NCBI RefSeq assembly: GCF_000428985.1
Contig: NZ_AUAZ01000019.1
Coordinates: forward strand, 31,616-95,615
Length of the DNA stretch: 64,000 nucleotides
Reading direction: 5' to 3'
Origin: Marinobacterium litorale DSM 23545
Lineage (GTDB): Bacteria; Pseudomonadota; Gammaproteobacteria; Pseudomonadales; Balneatricaceae
Both the position numbers and the translations under genes were made by a program. A model generated the notes under the pieces. That model saw only the letters and a list, made by a program, of their open reading frames with translations, was not told the DNA's origin and did not search any database. Position 1 is the first letter of the stretch, and each line of letters starts with the position of its first letter. Positions 19,901 through 28,109 of this stretch are shown one piece after another.

Positions 19901-20266
19901 GCGCACCAGGTTCTCGCCGTTATCTAATGTGGCGGCGATGCCGGTGACGGTTTTACCGGGCCGGGCGATGTGGGACTGCTGCGCGCTCTCATCCCCGGGC
20001 CCGGAAACACCACGCACGTAGGAGACCAGATCCCGGTCACTCTCATGGCCGCCGGTGGAGGCCAGATTGTACTTGGGGTTGGCGCACAGTAGCGTCATCA
20101 ACGCATCGACCAGCGTGGTTTTACCACTTCCTGTAGGGCCGATAACGGCGGTTCCATCGAGATGGATTTGCGCGTGATGCGCGCCACTGAAACCGCCCCA
20201 GTTAAAGAGTTTTAACTCCTGCAGCCGGTAGGTAGCCTCCTGATGCCAGAATGCAGCCTGAGTCAT
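16961..20266 (-). CDS. jetC: JetC, Wadjet SMC-like ATPase
   Basis: An 1101-residue SMC/SbcC-like ATPase, the motor of Wadjet. The head has Walker A GPTGSGKT (43-50), ABC signature SQGGSGGEKE near 981-990, and Walker B TIVLDEA with D1021-E1022. The middle 700 residues are coiled coil with a hinge-like break near 450-600 (SIQAALRWVNQRHNRLHVRL). It works with JetA (kleisin) and JetB (KITE) as a DNA loop extruder that selects small circular DNA. It starts within the jetB stop (ATGA overlap), typical of translational coupling. Confidence 0.95.
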   Translation of the reverse strand: MTQAAFWHQEATYRLQELKLFNWGGFSGAHHAQIHLDGTAVIGPTGSGKTTLVDALMTLLCANPKYNLASTGGHESDRDLVSYVRGVSGPGDESAQQSHIARPGKTVTGIAATLDNGENLVRLGVLLWFDNTSSATTDLKRLWFFATSPDQTLEHWLTTHHEGGMRALRQLEKNHTGIWTYSAKKDFLARVRDFFEVRENAFNLLNRAAGLKQLNSIDEIFRELVLDDTSAFDRAREVADSFDDLSAIHEELEIARRQQRSLEPVKNGWQKYQSNEQLLSEKARLNRILPVWFGEQAYQLWSDECDRLTEAFERAQENRADADRRYDVQEGVRNDLKEAYLNLGGSDIQTLESLIAEKRKNLGTCEKYAAQYRQLAQKLALPDEVDRQVFNANKEALAERFDEVRKEAEDAAELAFEHGVAAKQARDSRDTLKEELKEVERRPGSNIPATFHHFRAALAEELGLDEDRLPFVAELVQVKEAEQAWRGAIERAIGAHRLRILVPPESIQAALRWVNQRHNRLHVRLLEVKAPGVQPRFLDDGFTRKLEYKTHPYRESVKAMLAGYDRHCVDSPEQLRDTPNAMTQQGLMSGKARFFDKQDQRRLDEDWQTGFDNRDRLAALARKIADADRECETLKAQVEKSKAAAQQLQLQLTLLDQLQNLTFEQIDVDEARRQVTEQEDKLKRLTAPDSDVSAAKETWQQAEKVLKEIAEEREALHTRYINLERDLIQAKAHKSKAFQRAQAGLTVEQRQLADAAFPAVSAEQLKDISDIERNVLEQLQKELESLRERVSDLARELTKLMAAAKREDRGALSDVGMELEDVPQYLERLQLLTEEALPEKQKQFKAYLNRSSDEGVTQLLSHVDNEVAMIEERLEDVNNTLRRTDFQSGRYLQLVSSKVIHESLRSLQHAQRKLASARFNDDEGESQYWALQNIVEQLRDACDRHRTLGAKALLDPRFRLEFKVSVIDRESGKIIETRRGSQGGSGGEKEIIASYVLTASLSYALCPDGSSRPLFGTIVLDEAFSRSSHAVAGRIIAALKEFGLHALFITPNKEMRLLRNHTRSAIVVHRRGLESNLTTLSWQALDDLYHQHTAASHEVPQ

Positions 20267-21024
20267 TCCCTGCCCTCCTCGTCCGTGGATGTCCCCTCCC
20301 CGGTTGGCTGTTGCCTCAGCCAGTCGAGCAGTACCTGCAGATTTTCCGGGTTGGCCAGATGGGCGATAATCGGCCGGATCATAACGCGCTCGTTTTTGTC
20401 TGGCTCAGACACCAGGCCGTGATCCTTCAGTTGGTCCAGCAGGTTGAACATCCGCTTTCGCTCCCGGGCTTCGCTGCCCTGCTCACCGAGGTACACCTGC
20501 ATTTGCGGAATCAGTTCATCCACCGCTACCCGGGCCTGGGCTGCTCCGGTGCCGGCCTCCTGTTCATGGGCAATAAAATACTGACGCAGAATCGCCACCA
20601 GCAGTGACTGCTCCAGAGTTAAACGCTGCTTACGCACCAGCGGATGAGACCACTCCTCGTCCGGCTCATCCTCTGCGACTTCGGTTTTCAACACCTTGAG
20701 AAAGAGCAGTCCGCGCACATCATCCACCGCCGCCATCAGATCCAGCGGCTCAAGGATCGCGTTCAACGCGGTCAGTTCGCGGCTGGCGATTCGGTAGTGA
20801 TTGGGTTTCTGGCTTTCTTCCAGCAAGCCGAAACGAAGCAACTCCTGGGAAGCCTCACGCAACCGTCGTTCGGTACGATGCAGTTCGACGTTATCCACGG
20901 GGGAGATGTCCGTCTGAGCACTGTCGTGATCGCCAACCAGAGCCTCGTCGGTGACTACCTCAGCAGTGGACTCCCCGTCCTGTTTAAGGGGGCGTCCGGT
21001 AATACGGTCGAATATCCCGTCCAT
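20263..21024 (-). CDS. jetB: JetB, Wadjet KITE subunit (DUF4194)
   Basis: A 253-residue DUF4194 protein. The centre holds LRFGLLEESQKPNHYRIASRE-like winged-helix text, and the C-terminus MFNLLDQLKDHGLVSEP with a further winged helix, as in KITE subunits (MukE-like). In Wadjet it bridges kleisin JetA and the SMC JetC. Residues 30-55 are acidic and unlikely to be structured. It starts 2 bp after jetA ends and its stop overlaps the jetC start by 4 bp. No enzymatic motif is expected. Confidence 0.92.
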   Translation of the reverse strand: MDGIFDRITGRPLKQDGESTAEVVTDEALVGDHDSAQTDISPVDNVELHRTERRLREASQELLRFGLLEESQKPNHYRIASRELTALNAILEPLDLMAAVDDVRGLLFLKVLKTEVAEDEPDEEWSHPLVRKQRLTLEQSLLVAILRQYFIAHEQEAGTGAAQARVAVDELIPQMQVYLGEQGSEARERKRMFNLLDQLKDHGLVSEPDKNERVMIRPIIAHLANPENLQVLLDWLRQQPTGEGTSTDEEGRE

Positions 21025-21026
21025 GG

Positions 21027-22526
21027 CTAAAACTCCCAGTCGATGCCGTTTAGATCACTTGAGCTCAGGGTAAGATAGGGCACACGAAACAGCCAGCGGC
21101 GCTGTTGGTCATCCAGCAGCTCCAGCTGCTGAAACGCATTTTCATCAATGGGTACACCGGCTTCCCGCGCCATACCCAGCCAAAGCGCGAAGGTCTCCAG
21201 ATCATCCACAGGCGGCATCTGTTCTGTAAGCTCTGCCAAGGTCATCGGACGCCCCTGCTCAGCCAAAATTTGCAATGTCTGCAGAATCGCTGCTTCGCGA
21301 TCCAACCCATCCAGCGCCTCCCAGAACTCGGTGTCGATATCGGTGAGGTCCGCATCGGCCGCAGTCAGATCCAGCTCATCCTGGCTGTCATTCTCCAGGG
21401 ACTTGAAGCGCAGGCGCTCCGGCACCGGGAGATTCCCCAGCGCAACCGCCACCGGAGGCAGCGGCGCAGGCATGCGCCTGACAGCCTGCCGTTGCCAGTC
21501 CAGGTTGAGCGCGACATTCATGATCTCGGTGAGCAGCTGCCCCACTCGATGATGTTCTGCCGCAAGCCCTGTTTTCAGAAAGCCTTTCACATCTTTCTCG
21601 CTGCGGGCGCGCGCCTGAAGCACTGCCTGGCTCTCTTTCACCAGACGGCCCGGTAGCCATTTGAGATCATTCAACTGGGCACGGTGCAAGGCCTGGCCAG
21701 CCGATGGGTGGAAGAGAATGGTGCGCAGCCGCTCGCGCATCGCCTCCAGCTCGGTACTTTGCTGCAGCTGCTGCTGAAAACTGTCGAACACACGTCCCTC
21801 CGGTGTATTCAACAGCGCGACCTGCCCCTCCAGCAGCTGATCGACAATATCGCCCCGGTGAAGCTGCTCCGACATGATCGACTGCCGAAGGCGGCGGTCG
21901 GCCTCCCGCCAGGAGTCTTCCACGCGCCGGAAATCGGCCCGTAACCCCGTTGCCAGGCCATAGACCTCGCGAATACGCTCCACCGCCTCTGTATCGGAAA
22001 GCACCGGAATATCCCCGGCTTCAGCATCCGCCAGCTCCTGCTCCAGCGCTTTGATTCGGCTTTTCAGGGAGGCGATTCGGCTGGCGGGGTTGGGATTGAG
22101 CCCCACTTCCAGATTCTCGATCTCGCGCTGCACAACGGAGAGGCGCGAAGCGGTGGAGGTCATAATGCGGTTATCCAGCGAGTCGATAAAGCGGATCGCC
22201 GCCGACAACGCATCAGTAGCGTAGAGCCGCTGCGCCCGCTCGATCACCAGCCCGCGTTTGATCCACTGGCGCAACTCCCGCCCGGCCTGCAGCCGGGTGT
22301 TGTCCGGCTCGATACCGTACTCATCCTGCGCCGCATAGGCCTCCAGCATCTCCGAGAGCGCCTGCAGGGCGTCCTCCTCAGCGATGCCATCGTCGGCTGT
22401 ATCAAACAGCGCACTCAGGCAACCCAGCACCAGCGGCGCACGGCGGGACGCCAGCAACACCCAGGCCGGATGCCTCTGGCGGGCGGATACATATTTCTGA
22501 GTGCGTTGTTGAGCGGATTCGTCCAT
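21027..22526 (-). CDS. jetA: JetA, Wadjet kleisin subunit (DUF3375)
   Basis: A 499-residue DUF3375 protein, the kleisin (MukF-like) of Wadjet. It shows the family opening around ASRRAPLVLGCLSALFD and the helical middle SRLSVVQREIENLEVGLNP, with a long helical region at 140-330 that fits the kleisin neck. The C-terminal quarter is a winged helix (PMTLAELTEQMPPVDDLE). It is the first true Jet gene, 19 bp after the DUF1016 gene. The ribosome site before its ATG is weak (AAGAGA), in keeping with coupling from the upstream gene. Confidence 0.92.
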   Translation of the reverse strand: MDESAQQRTQKYVSARQRHPAWVLLASRRAPLVLGCLSALFDTADDGIAEEDALQALSEMLEAYAAQDEYGIEPDNTRLQAGRELRQWIKRGLVIERAQRLYATDALSAAIRFIDSLDNRIMTSTASRLSVVQREIENLEVGLNPNPASRIASLKSRIKALEQELADAEAGDIPVLSDTEAVERIREVYGLATGLRADFRRVEDSWREADRRLRQSIMSEQLHRGDIVDQLLEGQVALLNTPEGRVFDSFQQQLQQSTELEAMRERLRTILFHPSAGQALHRAQLNDLKWLPGRLVKESQAVLQARARSEKDVKGFLKTGLAAEHHRVGQLLTEIMNVALNLDWQRQAVRRMPAPLPPVAVALGNLPVPERLRFKSLENDSQDELDLTAADADLTDIDTEFWEALDGLDREAAILQTLQILAEQGRPMTLAELTEQMPPVDDLETFALWLGMAREAGVPIDENAFQQLELLDDQQRRWLFRVPYLTLSSSDLNGIDWEF

Positions 22527-22545
22527 GAGTCTCTTGGTTTACGGC

Positions 22546-23583
22546 TTAAGTGTCTTTCGCTGCTGGATTGAGGCGCAACAGCTCCGCCCGCTCACGCTCC
22601 AATTCCCGCGTGAGCTCCTCTTCCGATGGCAGTTCGGTCATGTACTTGGAGGCAAATAGCTGTTTGCTGTCATTCAGTACCGAGTACTTGGCAACGGTGT
22701 TATTGCGTTCGCTGCACAGGATCAGGCCGATGGTCGGGTTGTCGTCGGAGCGGCGCTTCTGCTCTTCATACATACGCACGTACATATCCATCTGGCCCAC
22801 ATCCTGATGGGTCAGTTTGTGCATTTTCAGGTCGATGAGCAGGAAGCATTTGAGGTGGTAATTGTAAAAGACCAGGTCGATATAGTAATCACCGTCATCG
22901 GTGCGGATCCGTTGCTGCCGCTCGACAAAGGCAAAGCCCTTGCCCAACTCGAGCAGAAACTGCTGCAGGTTGGTGATAATCGCTTGCTCGAGATCGCTCT
23001 CCTGGTAGCTTTTGTCCTGCAGGTTGAGGAAATCGAGTATATAGGGGTCTCTCAGATAGGCTTTGGGTGATTCGGTAAGCGGCGCGGTGTTATCCCGGGC
23101 CTCTTGTTCCACTACCGTTTTTTCCTTGCTGGCCAGCAGGCGCTCATAGTAGAGAACGCCGATCTGCCGCTCCAGTGCACGCGCGCTCCAGCCCTGCTCA
23201 TGCGCTTCTTTCGCATACCAGTCACGGGCAGCCTGCTTTTCTACACGCATCAATACGCGATAGTGGGTCCAGCTCAATTCGAGACGCAGTGAGTCTTGAT
23301 TTGGATACTGCTGGTAAAAGCGGCGCATATTACGCAGGTTGGTGACATCAAAGCCCCGGCCAAACTCGTCCGCAAGGCGTTGCGAAAGCTGCTCCAATTG
23401 CCGCTTTCCATACTCTGCACGTTCCTGCCCCTGCTGCTCCTGCTCGACGATCAGCCGGCCTATGTGCCAATAGGCCTGTACCATCTGCCGGTTGACCGCC
23501 TGTCTGACCTGTCGTCGTGCCTGCTGAATGACTTCAGCAATGTCGGTATAAAGCTGCTCGGGTACGACCGCGTTATCTGCCAT
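22546..23583 (-). CDS. DUF1016 (YhcG-like) PD-(D/E)XK nuclease-family protein
   Basis: A 345-residue DUF1016 protein with both halves. The N-terminal YhcG module (AYWHIGRLIVEQEQQGQERA; FGRGFDVTNLRNMRRFYQ) binds nucleic acid by its predicted winged-helix fold. The C-terminal half is a restriction-nuclease fold with D236, the DLK motif at 251-253 and Q264 (GQMDMY), the usual catalytic set. YhcG-type proteins are frequent in defence islands and near type I restriction genes; the substrate is not established. It overlaps the upstream HsdR-like gene by 11 bp and precedes jetA by 19 bp. This places it in the Wadjet transcript, not a usual JetABCD member. Confidence 0.9.
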   Translation of the reverse strand: MADNAVVPEQLYTDIAEVIQQARRQVRQAVNRQMVQAYWHIGRLIVEQEQQGQERAEYGKRQLEQLSQRLADEFGRGFDVTNLRNMRRFYQQYPNQDSLRLELSWTHYRVLMRVEKQAARDWYAKEAHEQGWSARALERQIGVLYYERLLASKEKTVVEQEARDNTAPLTESPKAYLRDPYILDFLNLQDKSYQESDLEQAIITNLQQFLLELGKGFAFVERQQRIRTDDGDYYIDLVFYNYHLKCFLLIDLKMHKLTHQDVGQMDMYVRMYEEQKRRSDDNPTIGLILCSERNNTVAKYSVLNDSKQLFASKYMTELPSEEELTRELERERAELLRLNPAAKDT

Positions 23584-24799
23584 GGCTGGCCTCCTCTTTC
23601 AGAAAAGGTTTCAACACACTGACCAGTTCATCGACATCCTCCGGCGCAAAGACGCCATCGATCCCCTCATGTGAGATGCTGTCGAAGGGCGGTTCGTACA
23701 GTTTTTCCACCATGATTGAGCCATATTGAGCGATGTAGTTCTTCAGCAGGTTCATAAAGCGGACCTGCTGGGCAGTCAAATTGGGGTGAGCATGCAGGAA
23801 GCGTGTGAAATGGGTCTCTACAGCCTGGCGATCAAGACCGATGATCTCACGCACCGTCAATTGCAGTTGATCAGCGGTGCGGCCGTAAAACTCATTGAGC
23901 GTATCCAGGCTGACCCCCGGGTGGCTGGTGAGTATGGTGGAGGTCAGCGTTTTGAGCTCCTGTTCGGCAATCGACTCACCTTTACGAATCTTCTGCAGGG
24001 TGGGGTTGGCTTCAACCATGGCATCGAGAATGCCCTTTAACCTGCGTCGATACTGCATCGCTTCGTTGGCACCGGCGATTTTGACCTCCCGCTCGCCCTC
24101 TTTCACCCCTCCATCCCCGGTGCGGGTCGATGGCATGGCATAGGCACCGCCACCGCCGGATTGGCGGTACTTCATGATACCGCGCAGCTCCTTGCGTGCC
24201 TTCTCGAGCTTATCGATACCGGGCTGCTGCCAGAAGTCGGCGCTGCGCACTTCAGCGAGGATGTCGTCCTTACGGCGTACCGCCTGAATATTGACCGCCA
24301 GCCGGTCCAGTTCGGCAAGCAGTTGATCGCGCCCATCCTCGAAGCAGCTGGCCCTGTCCACCAGGCAACGCTCTATCATCGCCATCTGTTTGTCCAATGC
24401 CGAGGCGTGCTTATCACGTAGTACTCGTGCCGACATCAGCGGGGAGATGGTGTTGATCAGCAGATGCTGGGTACTGGCATCCAACGTTTTCAAAAGATCG
24501 GTCTGGCGCAGCTGATGAACCAAACGCAGCTCACGCTTCACGGCGATACTGTCATCGGGCAGATCGTTGATATCCGCTTGCAGCAGTTCGAAAAAGCTGG
24601 ACTGAGGTAGCCGAGGCAGGAGCTCTTCCTTGTATATTGCCTTGGTCACTTCCTCGGCAAAGCCGCGAAGCCTGGTCAGTGCGCTGCCCGGGTCAATATG
24701 CAATACCGCTTCGGCCAGCGCACCCGAGGCCGCCAAAGGCTCATTATCTGGTCGAAGAAATTCGAAGTTAACAGATGTTGTTAGCAAAGCCTTATCCAT
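23573..24799 (-). CDS. Truncated HsdR-like protein (N-terminal DUF4145-like and C-terminal EcoEI_R_C regions only)
   Basis: A 408-residue protein, first gene of the Jet operon. Residues 1-60 read [20 protein letters not shown] then [19 protein letters not shown], like the N-terminus of type I restriction R subunits. From about 188 the sequence ([77 protein letters not shown]) follows the EcoEI-type C-terminal domain, which in HsdR contacts the methylase. The nuclease and helicase domains, several hundred residues in a normal HsdR, are absent. A helical linker (about 95-185) replaces them. No hsdM or hsdS lies nearby. The ATG at 24799 has AAGGA 10 nt upstream; one at 24820 is also possible. 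It looks like a deliberate, intact gene rather than a remnant, as the frame is open throughout and coupled to the next gene. Confidence 0.8.
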   Translation of the reverse strand: MDKALLTTSVNFEFLRPDNEPLAASGALAEAVLHIDPGSALTRLRGFAEEVTKAIYKEELLPRLPQSSFFELLQADINDLPDDSIAVKRELRLVHQLRQTDLLKTLDASTQHLLINTISPLMSARVLRDKHASALDKQMAMIERCLVDRASCFEDGRDQLLAELDRLAVNIQAVRRKDDILAEVRSADFWQQPGIDKLEKARKELRGIMKYRQSGGGGAYAMPSTRTGDGGVKEGEREVKIAGANEAMQYRRRLKGILDAMVEANPTLQKIRKGESIAEQELKTLTSTILTSHPGVSLDTLNEFYGRTADQLQLTVREIIGLDRQAVETHFTRFLHAHPNLTAQQVRFMNLLKNYIAQYGSIMVEKLYEPPFDSISHEGIDGVFAPEDVDELVSVLKPFLKEEASHGR

Positions 24800-25311
24800 G
24801 CGTGCACCGTCCTTTTCCATGGCGCAAAAGCAGCGTGAGCCCAGTTATAAGCGGGATTTGAAACTATATGATCTTCTGATTTTAAATACTCAATCTGATT
24901 CTTACGAACTTTGCCACGCAAGGACTTGGTCTTGCCCCGCTGAGTCTTTTTATCCATTCGCTTCCTATGAGAGCTGCGTGTCGGCCTGGTCGCACGGCGA
25001 GTCTTCTGCACTTTCGCCACGCTTTGAATCAGTTCACGCAAACGATCCAGAGCATCGGCCCGGTTCTTCTCCTGCGTCCGAAACTGCTGGGCTTTAATAA
25101 CCACGACCCCATCCTGACTGATTCGGGCATCAGACATCGCGAGCAGTCGTTCCTTATAAAAGTCTGGCAAAGAAGATGCGTGAATATCGAAGCGTAAATG
25201 AATCGCGCTGGAAACCTTGTTGACGTTTTGACCGCCCGAGCCCTGGGCTCGGATGGCGGTCAATTCAATCTCGTCATCAGGTATCTGAACGTTGCGGGAT
25301 ATTTCTAACAT
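24781..25311 (-). CDS. arfB: ArfB (YaeJ) ribosome-rescue peptidyl-tRNA hydrolase with C-terminal extension
   Basis: A 176-residue protein. The release-factor-like domain has GGQ at 26-28 ([13 protein letters not shown]), and a basic tail (residues 104-138, [20 protein letters not shown]) reaches into the mRNA channel; together they free stalled ribosomes. Typical ArfB ends about where this tail ends (near 140 residues). Here the frame goes on for about 38 residues (from about 24897), with no basic character, into the Jet operon's first codons, and its stop lies 19 bp inside that gene. This suggests the normal stop was lost when the operon was joined. Its ATG overlaps the stop of the upstream Msr gene (TGATG). 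Confidence 0.88.
   Translation of the reverse strand: MLEISRNVQIPDDEIELTAIRAQGSGGQNVNKVSSAIHLRFDIHASSLPDFYKERLLAMSDARISQDGVVVIKAQQFRTQEKNRADALDRLRELIQSVAKVQKTRRATRPTRSSHRKRMDKKTQRGKTKSLRGKVRKNQIEYLKSEDHIVSNPAYNWAHAAFAPWKRTVHAWIRLC
24863..24893 (-). promoter_or_regulatory. Candidate promoter of the Wadjet operon inside the arfB extension
   Basis: On the minus strand TTGAGT (24893-24888) and TATAGT (24868-24863) are 19 nt apart, in a conspicuously AT-rich 60-bp patch. It lies about 65 bp before the first gene of the operon. The spacing is long; ATATAG gives 18 nt. No other promoter-like site is seen before the operon. Confidence 0.35.
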
Positions 25312-26177
25312 CAGAACCGCTTTTTGTAGCTATGGCAGTACGGCGTTTTACCGGTACGCACGTAATAATCCTGGTGGAACTCCTCAGCACGCCAGAACGG
25401 CTGCATCGGCAGGACGCGGGTGGCCACATCCAGCCCTTTATTTTCCAGCAGCGCGATCAATTTTTCACTGACGCCACGCTCTTCATCATCATTGACGAAA
25501 ATAGCTGACGCGTACTGTGGCCCGATATCCGGACCCTGACCATTCTCCTGGGTGGGATCATGGATTTCGAAGAATAGCTTGGCCAGAGTTTCGAAGCTGA
25601 CCCGGGCGGGATCATAAAGCACCTCCACCGTCTCGAGGTGGCCGGTACTTTTGCTGCACACCTGCTCATAGGTGGGGTTCTCGACATGCCCGCCCATATA
25701 ACCGGAGATCACTTCAACCACACCCTCCTGCTGTTGCAGCAGGTGTTCGACACCCCAGAAACAGCCACCGGCAAAATAGGCCTTTTTCACACTTCCGCCC
25801 TTCGATGCTGCCTGCTCTTCGGCGCTGACAAAATCCATGGAAATTGAATTAACGCAATGGCGGACATTTTTCGGGGTAAGCATTTCACCTTCAAACACAT
25901 GCCCCAGATGCCCACCGCAGTTAGCGCAGAGAATCTCCGTCCGTCGCCCATCCGCGTCTACCTCTCGTCGGATAGCCCCCTCGATTTCGTCATCGAAGCT
26001 GGGCCAGCCACAGTGCGAAGGGAACTTGTCCTTGGACCGGTAAAGTGGCGCACCACACTGCTTGCAGGTATAGACCCCGGTTTCGAAAAAGTCGTTGTAC
26101 TTACCGGTAAATGGGCGTTCGGTACCCTTATTGATAATGACCCACTGCTCTTCGGGAGTCAGTTTTCTGTAGGACAT
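25311..26177 (-). CDS. msrBA: Fused methionine sulfoxide reductase, MsrB-MsrA order
   Basis: A 288-residue cytoplasmic fusion that reduces both stereoisomers of methionine sulfoxide. The first half is MsrB: zinc cysteines C38, C41, C84 and C87 (CKQCG, CANCG), HCGWPSF and the catalytic RHCVNS (C108). The second half is Msr[13 protein letters not shown] with the nucleophile C139, SGYMGG and [13 protein letters not shown](P)QY. The order MsrB then MsrA is the reverse of the common MsrAB fusions. The ATG at 26177 has GAGGAGG upstream; an earlier frame start at 26219 does not. It is followed without a gap by arfB. Confidence 0.94.
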   Translation of the reverse strand: MSYRKLTPEEQWVIINKGTERPFTGKYNDFFETGVYTCKQCGAPLYRSKDKFPSHCGWPSFDDEIEGAIRREVDADGRRTEILCANCGGHLGHVFEGEMLTPKNVRHCVNSISMDFVSAEEQAASKGGSVKKAYFAGGCFWGVEHLLQQQEGVVEVISGYMGGHVENPTYEQVCSKSTGHLETVEVLYDPARVSFETLAKLFFEIHDPTQENGQGPDIGPQYASAIFVNDDEERGVSEKLIALLENKGLDVATRVLPMQPFWRAEEFHQDYYVRTGKTPYCHSYKKRF

Positions 26178-26338
26178 AGCGCCTCCTCTTCGGTTTGTCG
26201 ACAACGAGATAACGGCCACAGCAGCATTACAGCCCGGAAACAGCCAGTGTACCTTGAATTGATTGGGGTACGCATTTATGCGCGCAAAGGATTACCCGGT
26301 ACTCAAGAACCGACCGCCTTAGACTCATCAGACGATAA

Positions 26339-26370
26339 AAGCCCCTCCCACCTTCAGGTGGGAGGGGCTT
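26339..26370 (-). terminator. Strong terminator
   Basis: AAGCCCCTCCCACC (26339-26352) and GGTGGGAGGGGCTT (26357-26370) form a perfect 14-bp stem with a TTCA loop; on the minus strand TTTTAT follows. It closes the sulfite dehydrogenase transcript and lies upstream of msrBA. Confidence 0.85.
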
Positions 26371-26401
26371 CAGGGGGCAGAGCAAACAGCCCCAGGAACG
26401 C

Positions 26402-26776
26402 TTAGCTATCAGCCGCTTTTTTGTACGGATTTTTCGGCAGCATATCCGGCGGCAGAGGTGGACGACGAGCGCCCTCTTTCGGGCCGTAATGCTCGGCCAG
26501 ATAATCGAGAATCGTATTTTCGGTTTGTGGCGGAAGCGGCCAGAGGCCCTGAGTATCCTGCATCCACCGGATCAGGTACTCCCAGCGGTTGCGGGTACCG
26601 GCATTCTGCGTAACCAGAGCCCCCGAATGACAGGCGGTACACGTGGACTTCACTGTTTCCCACCCCTCGGCAATCACCAACCCACTGTCCGGATCCGTTT
26701 CGGCCGCCGCCCCCAGGGGGACAATCAGCGCCAGCGGCAACAGCAGCCGGCGTATTCGTTGCGTCAACATACGCAC
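26402..26776 (-). CDS. Monohaem cytochrome c, probable electron acceptor of sulfite dehydrogenase
   Basis: A 124-residue protein with a signal peptide (RRLLLPLALIVPLGAAA) and one CxxCH haem site, CTACH at 46-50. DMLPKNPY may supply the distal Met. Size and setting match the SorB-type c-cytochrome that takes electrons from a sulfite-oxidising molybdoprotein. It starts 4 bp after the molybdoprotein gene ends, so the two form one unit. The symbol is left empty because other short c-cytochromes occur with SoxC-like enzymes. Confidence 0.8.
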   Translation of the reverse strand: MRMLTQRIRRLLLPLALIVPLGAAAETDPDSGLVIAEGWETVKSTCTACHSGALVTQNAGTRNRWEYLIRWMQDTQGLWPLPPQTENTILDYLAEHYGPKEGARRPPLPPDMLPKNPYKKAADS

Positions 26777-26780
26777 CCCC

Positions 26781-28109
26781 TCACGCTATCTGTACCGCAA
26801 TGCGGTGGCAGGCGTTGTTAAGGTAGCCTTTCGGGTTCCAGCCCGGGACAACCATGGGTTGGGCACGTCCTTCACTGTCGGTCGCTTTGGCCCAGATTTC
26901 GTAGTATCCGATCTCCGGGAACTCAACCACCGTACTCCAGCGCTGCCACGCCAGACGATTCGGTGGATCTTTCAAGTCGACCTCATGCCAGGTCGCACCA
27001 AAGTCGATGGAGACCTCCACTTTGCTAACCGCCAGATCACCGGCCCAGGCATGTCCACGTACGACCAGCTTCTCCCCCATCGGCTGAGTCAGCCCAGATT
27101 GGGGGTACGTAATCAGAGACTTCACGGGCATCGACTCAATGGTGACAAAATCCGACTTCGGCACATCAGTGCCCGGTGCCACGGGGTGTTTGGGAACGCT
27201 GTAGGACGGCGCACCCATTTTGGTACCATCATGTTTCTGATTGCGAATGACGATGCGCTGCAGCCACTTACCGGACACGGAGCCGGGCCAGCCGCCACAG
27301 ACTACCCGCAACGGATAACCGTTGAGGTAGGGGATCGGCTCTTCGTTCATCGCCCAAGCGATCAATGACTCATCCTCCAGCGCCTTACGCATCGGCACGC
27401 CACGGGAGATCGGGTCACGGTTTGGGTCGCCACTGACATGACTGTCGGCACCGTAATACCCAATATAAACCGCATCGTCCTTGATGCCGCATGCCTCCAA
27501 TACATCCCGCAACCGAACGCCGGTAAAGGTGGGACAGGCGACTGCACCGGTGGTCCACTGGTTACCACTGGCCGAGGGCACATACTCGCTGCGACCGTTA
27601 CCGCCGCACTCGATCTGGAGCTGATAGGTGTAGTGTTTGAATCTCTGCTTTAGCTCACCAATCGTAAATGTCATTGGGTTGGCGCAGGACTCGCCCTCGA
27701 TACGCAACTCCCAAGTCTCGGGGTCGATATCCTTGATCGCGGGAGGAATACCGTTATTGCGGACGAACATTCGGTTTCCCGGGGTAATATCGTCATCCAG
27801 CAGATGAGCCGGTGTTTCGGCGTTGATCGGCCGATCATTGAGCACTGTCAGTCCATCTTTGCCTTCGAGCATGAATGGCTGGTGCGAGTCGGCCAGCGCT
27901 GCCGGGATAAGGCCACCGGGCATTTTGTCGGCAAAAGGTATGGCCGACGCCCCCAGCGCCGCCCCCATAGCGGCAAGGCCACTCTTTCTGAGGAAACCGC
28001 GACGGGATTCGGGATCAACCTGCCGCCCCCACAGCACACGATCGGCTTTTTCAGGGTCCTCCGCATACAGCGCGTGCAGGCCTTTATTCGGGGTTTCTTT
28101 TTTGGACAT
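26781..28109 (-). CDS. Periplasmic molybdenum sulfite dehydrogenase (SorA/SoxC-like)
   Basis: A 442-residue protein exported by Tat (SRRGFLRKSG, twin Arg at 36-37, followed by an Ala-rich stretch and a cleavage site near 74). The sulfite-oxidase fold shows NDRPINAETP, FVRNNGIPP, QIECGGNGRS with the Mo-ligand C168, and CGGWPGSVSGKWL. A C-terminal Mo-co dimerisation domain ends the chain. It oxidises sulfite to sulfate, passing electrons to the adjacent cytochrome c. The divergent TauE-type exporter gene 336 bp away supports a sulfur-compound role. Confidence 0.88.
   Translation of the reverse strand: MSKKETPNKGLHALYAEDPEKADRVLWGRQVDPESRRGFLRKSGLAAMGAALGASAIPFADKMPGGLIPAALADSHQPFMLEGKDGLTVLNDRPINAETPAHLLDDDITPGNRMFVRNNGIPPAIKDIDPETWELRIEGESCANPMTFTIGELKQRFKHYTYQLQIECGGNGRSEYVPSASGNQWTTGAVACPTFTGVRLRDVLEACGIKDDAVYIGYYGADSHVSGDPNRDPISRGVPMRKALEDESLIAWAMNEEPIPYLNGYPLRVVCGGWPGSVSGKWLQRIVIRNQKHDGTKMGAPSYSVPKHPVAPGTDVPKSDFVTIESMPVKSLITYPQSGLTQPMGEKLVVRGHAWAGDLAVSKVEVSIDFGATWHEVDLKDPPNRLAWQRWSTVVEFPEIGYYEIWAKATDSEGRAQPMVVPGWNPKGYLNNACHRIAVQIA

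Noticed and set aside
18908..19927. A 339-residue plus-strand frame
   Set aside because: It is antisense to jetC; no family or start site.
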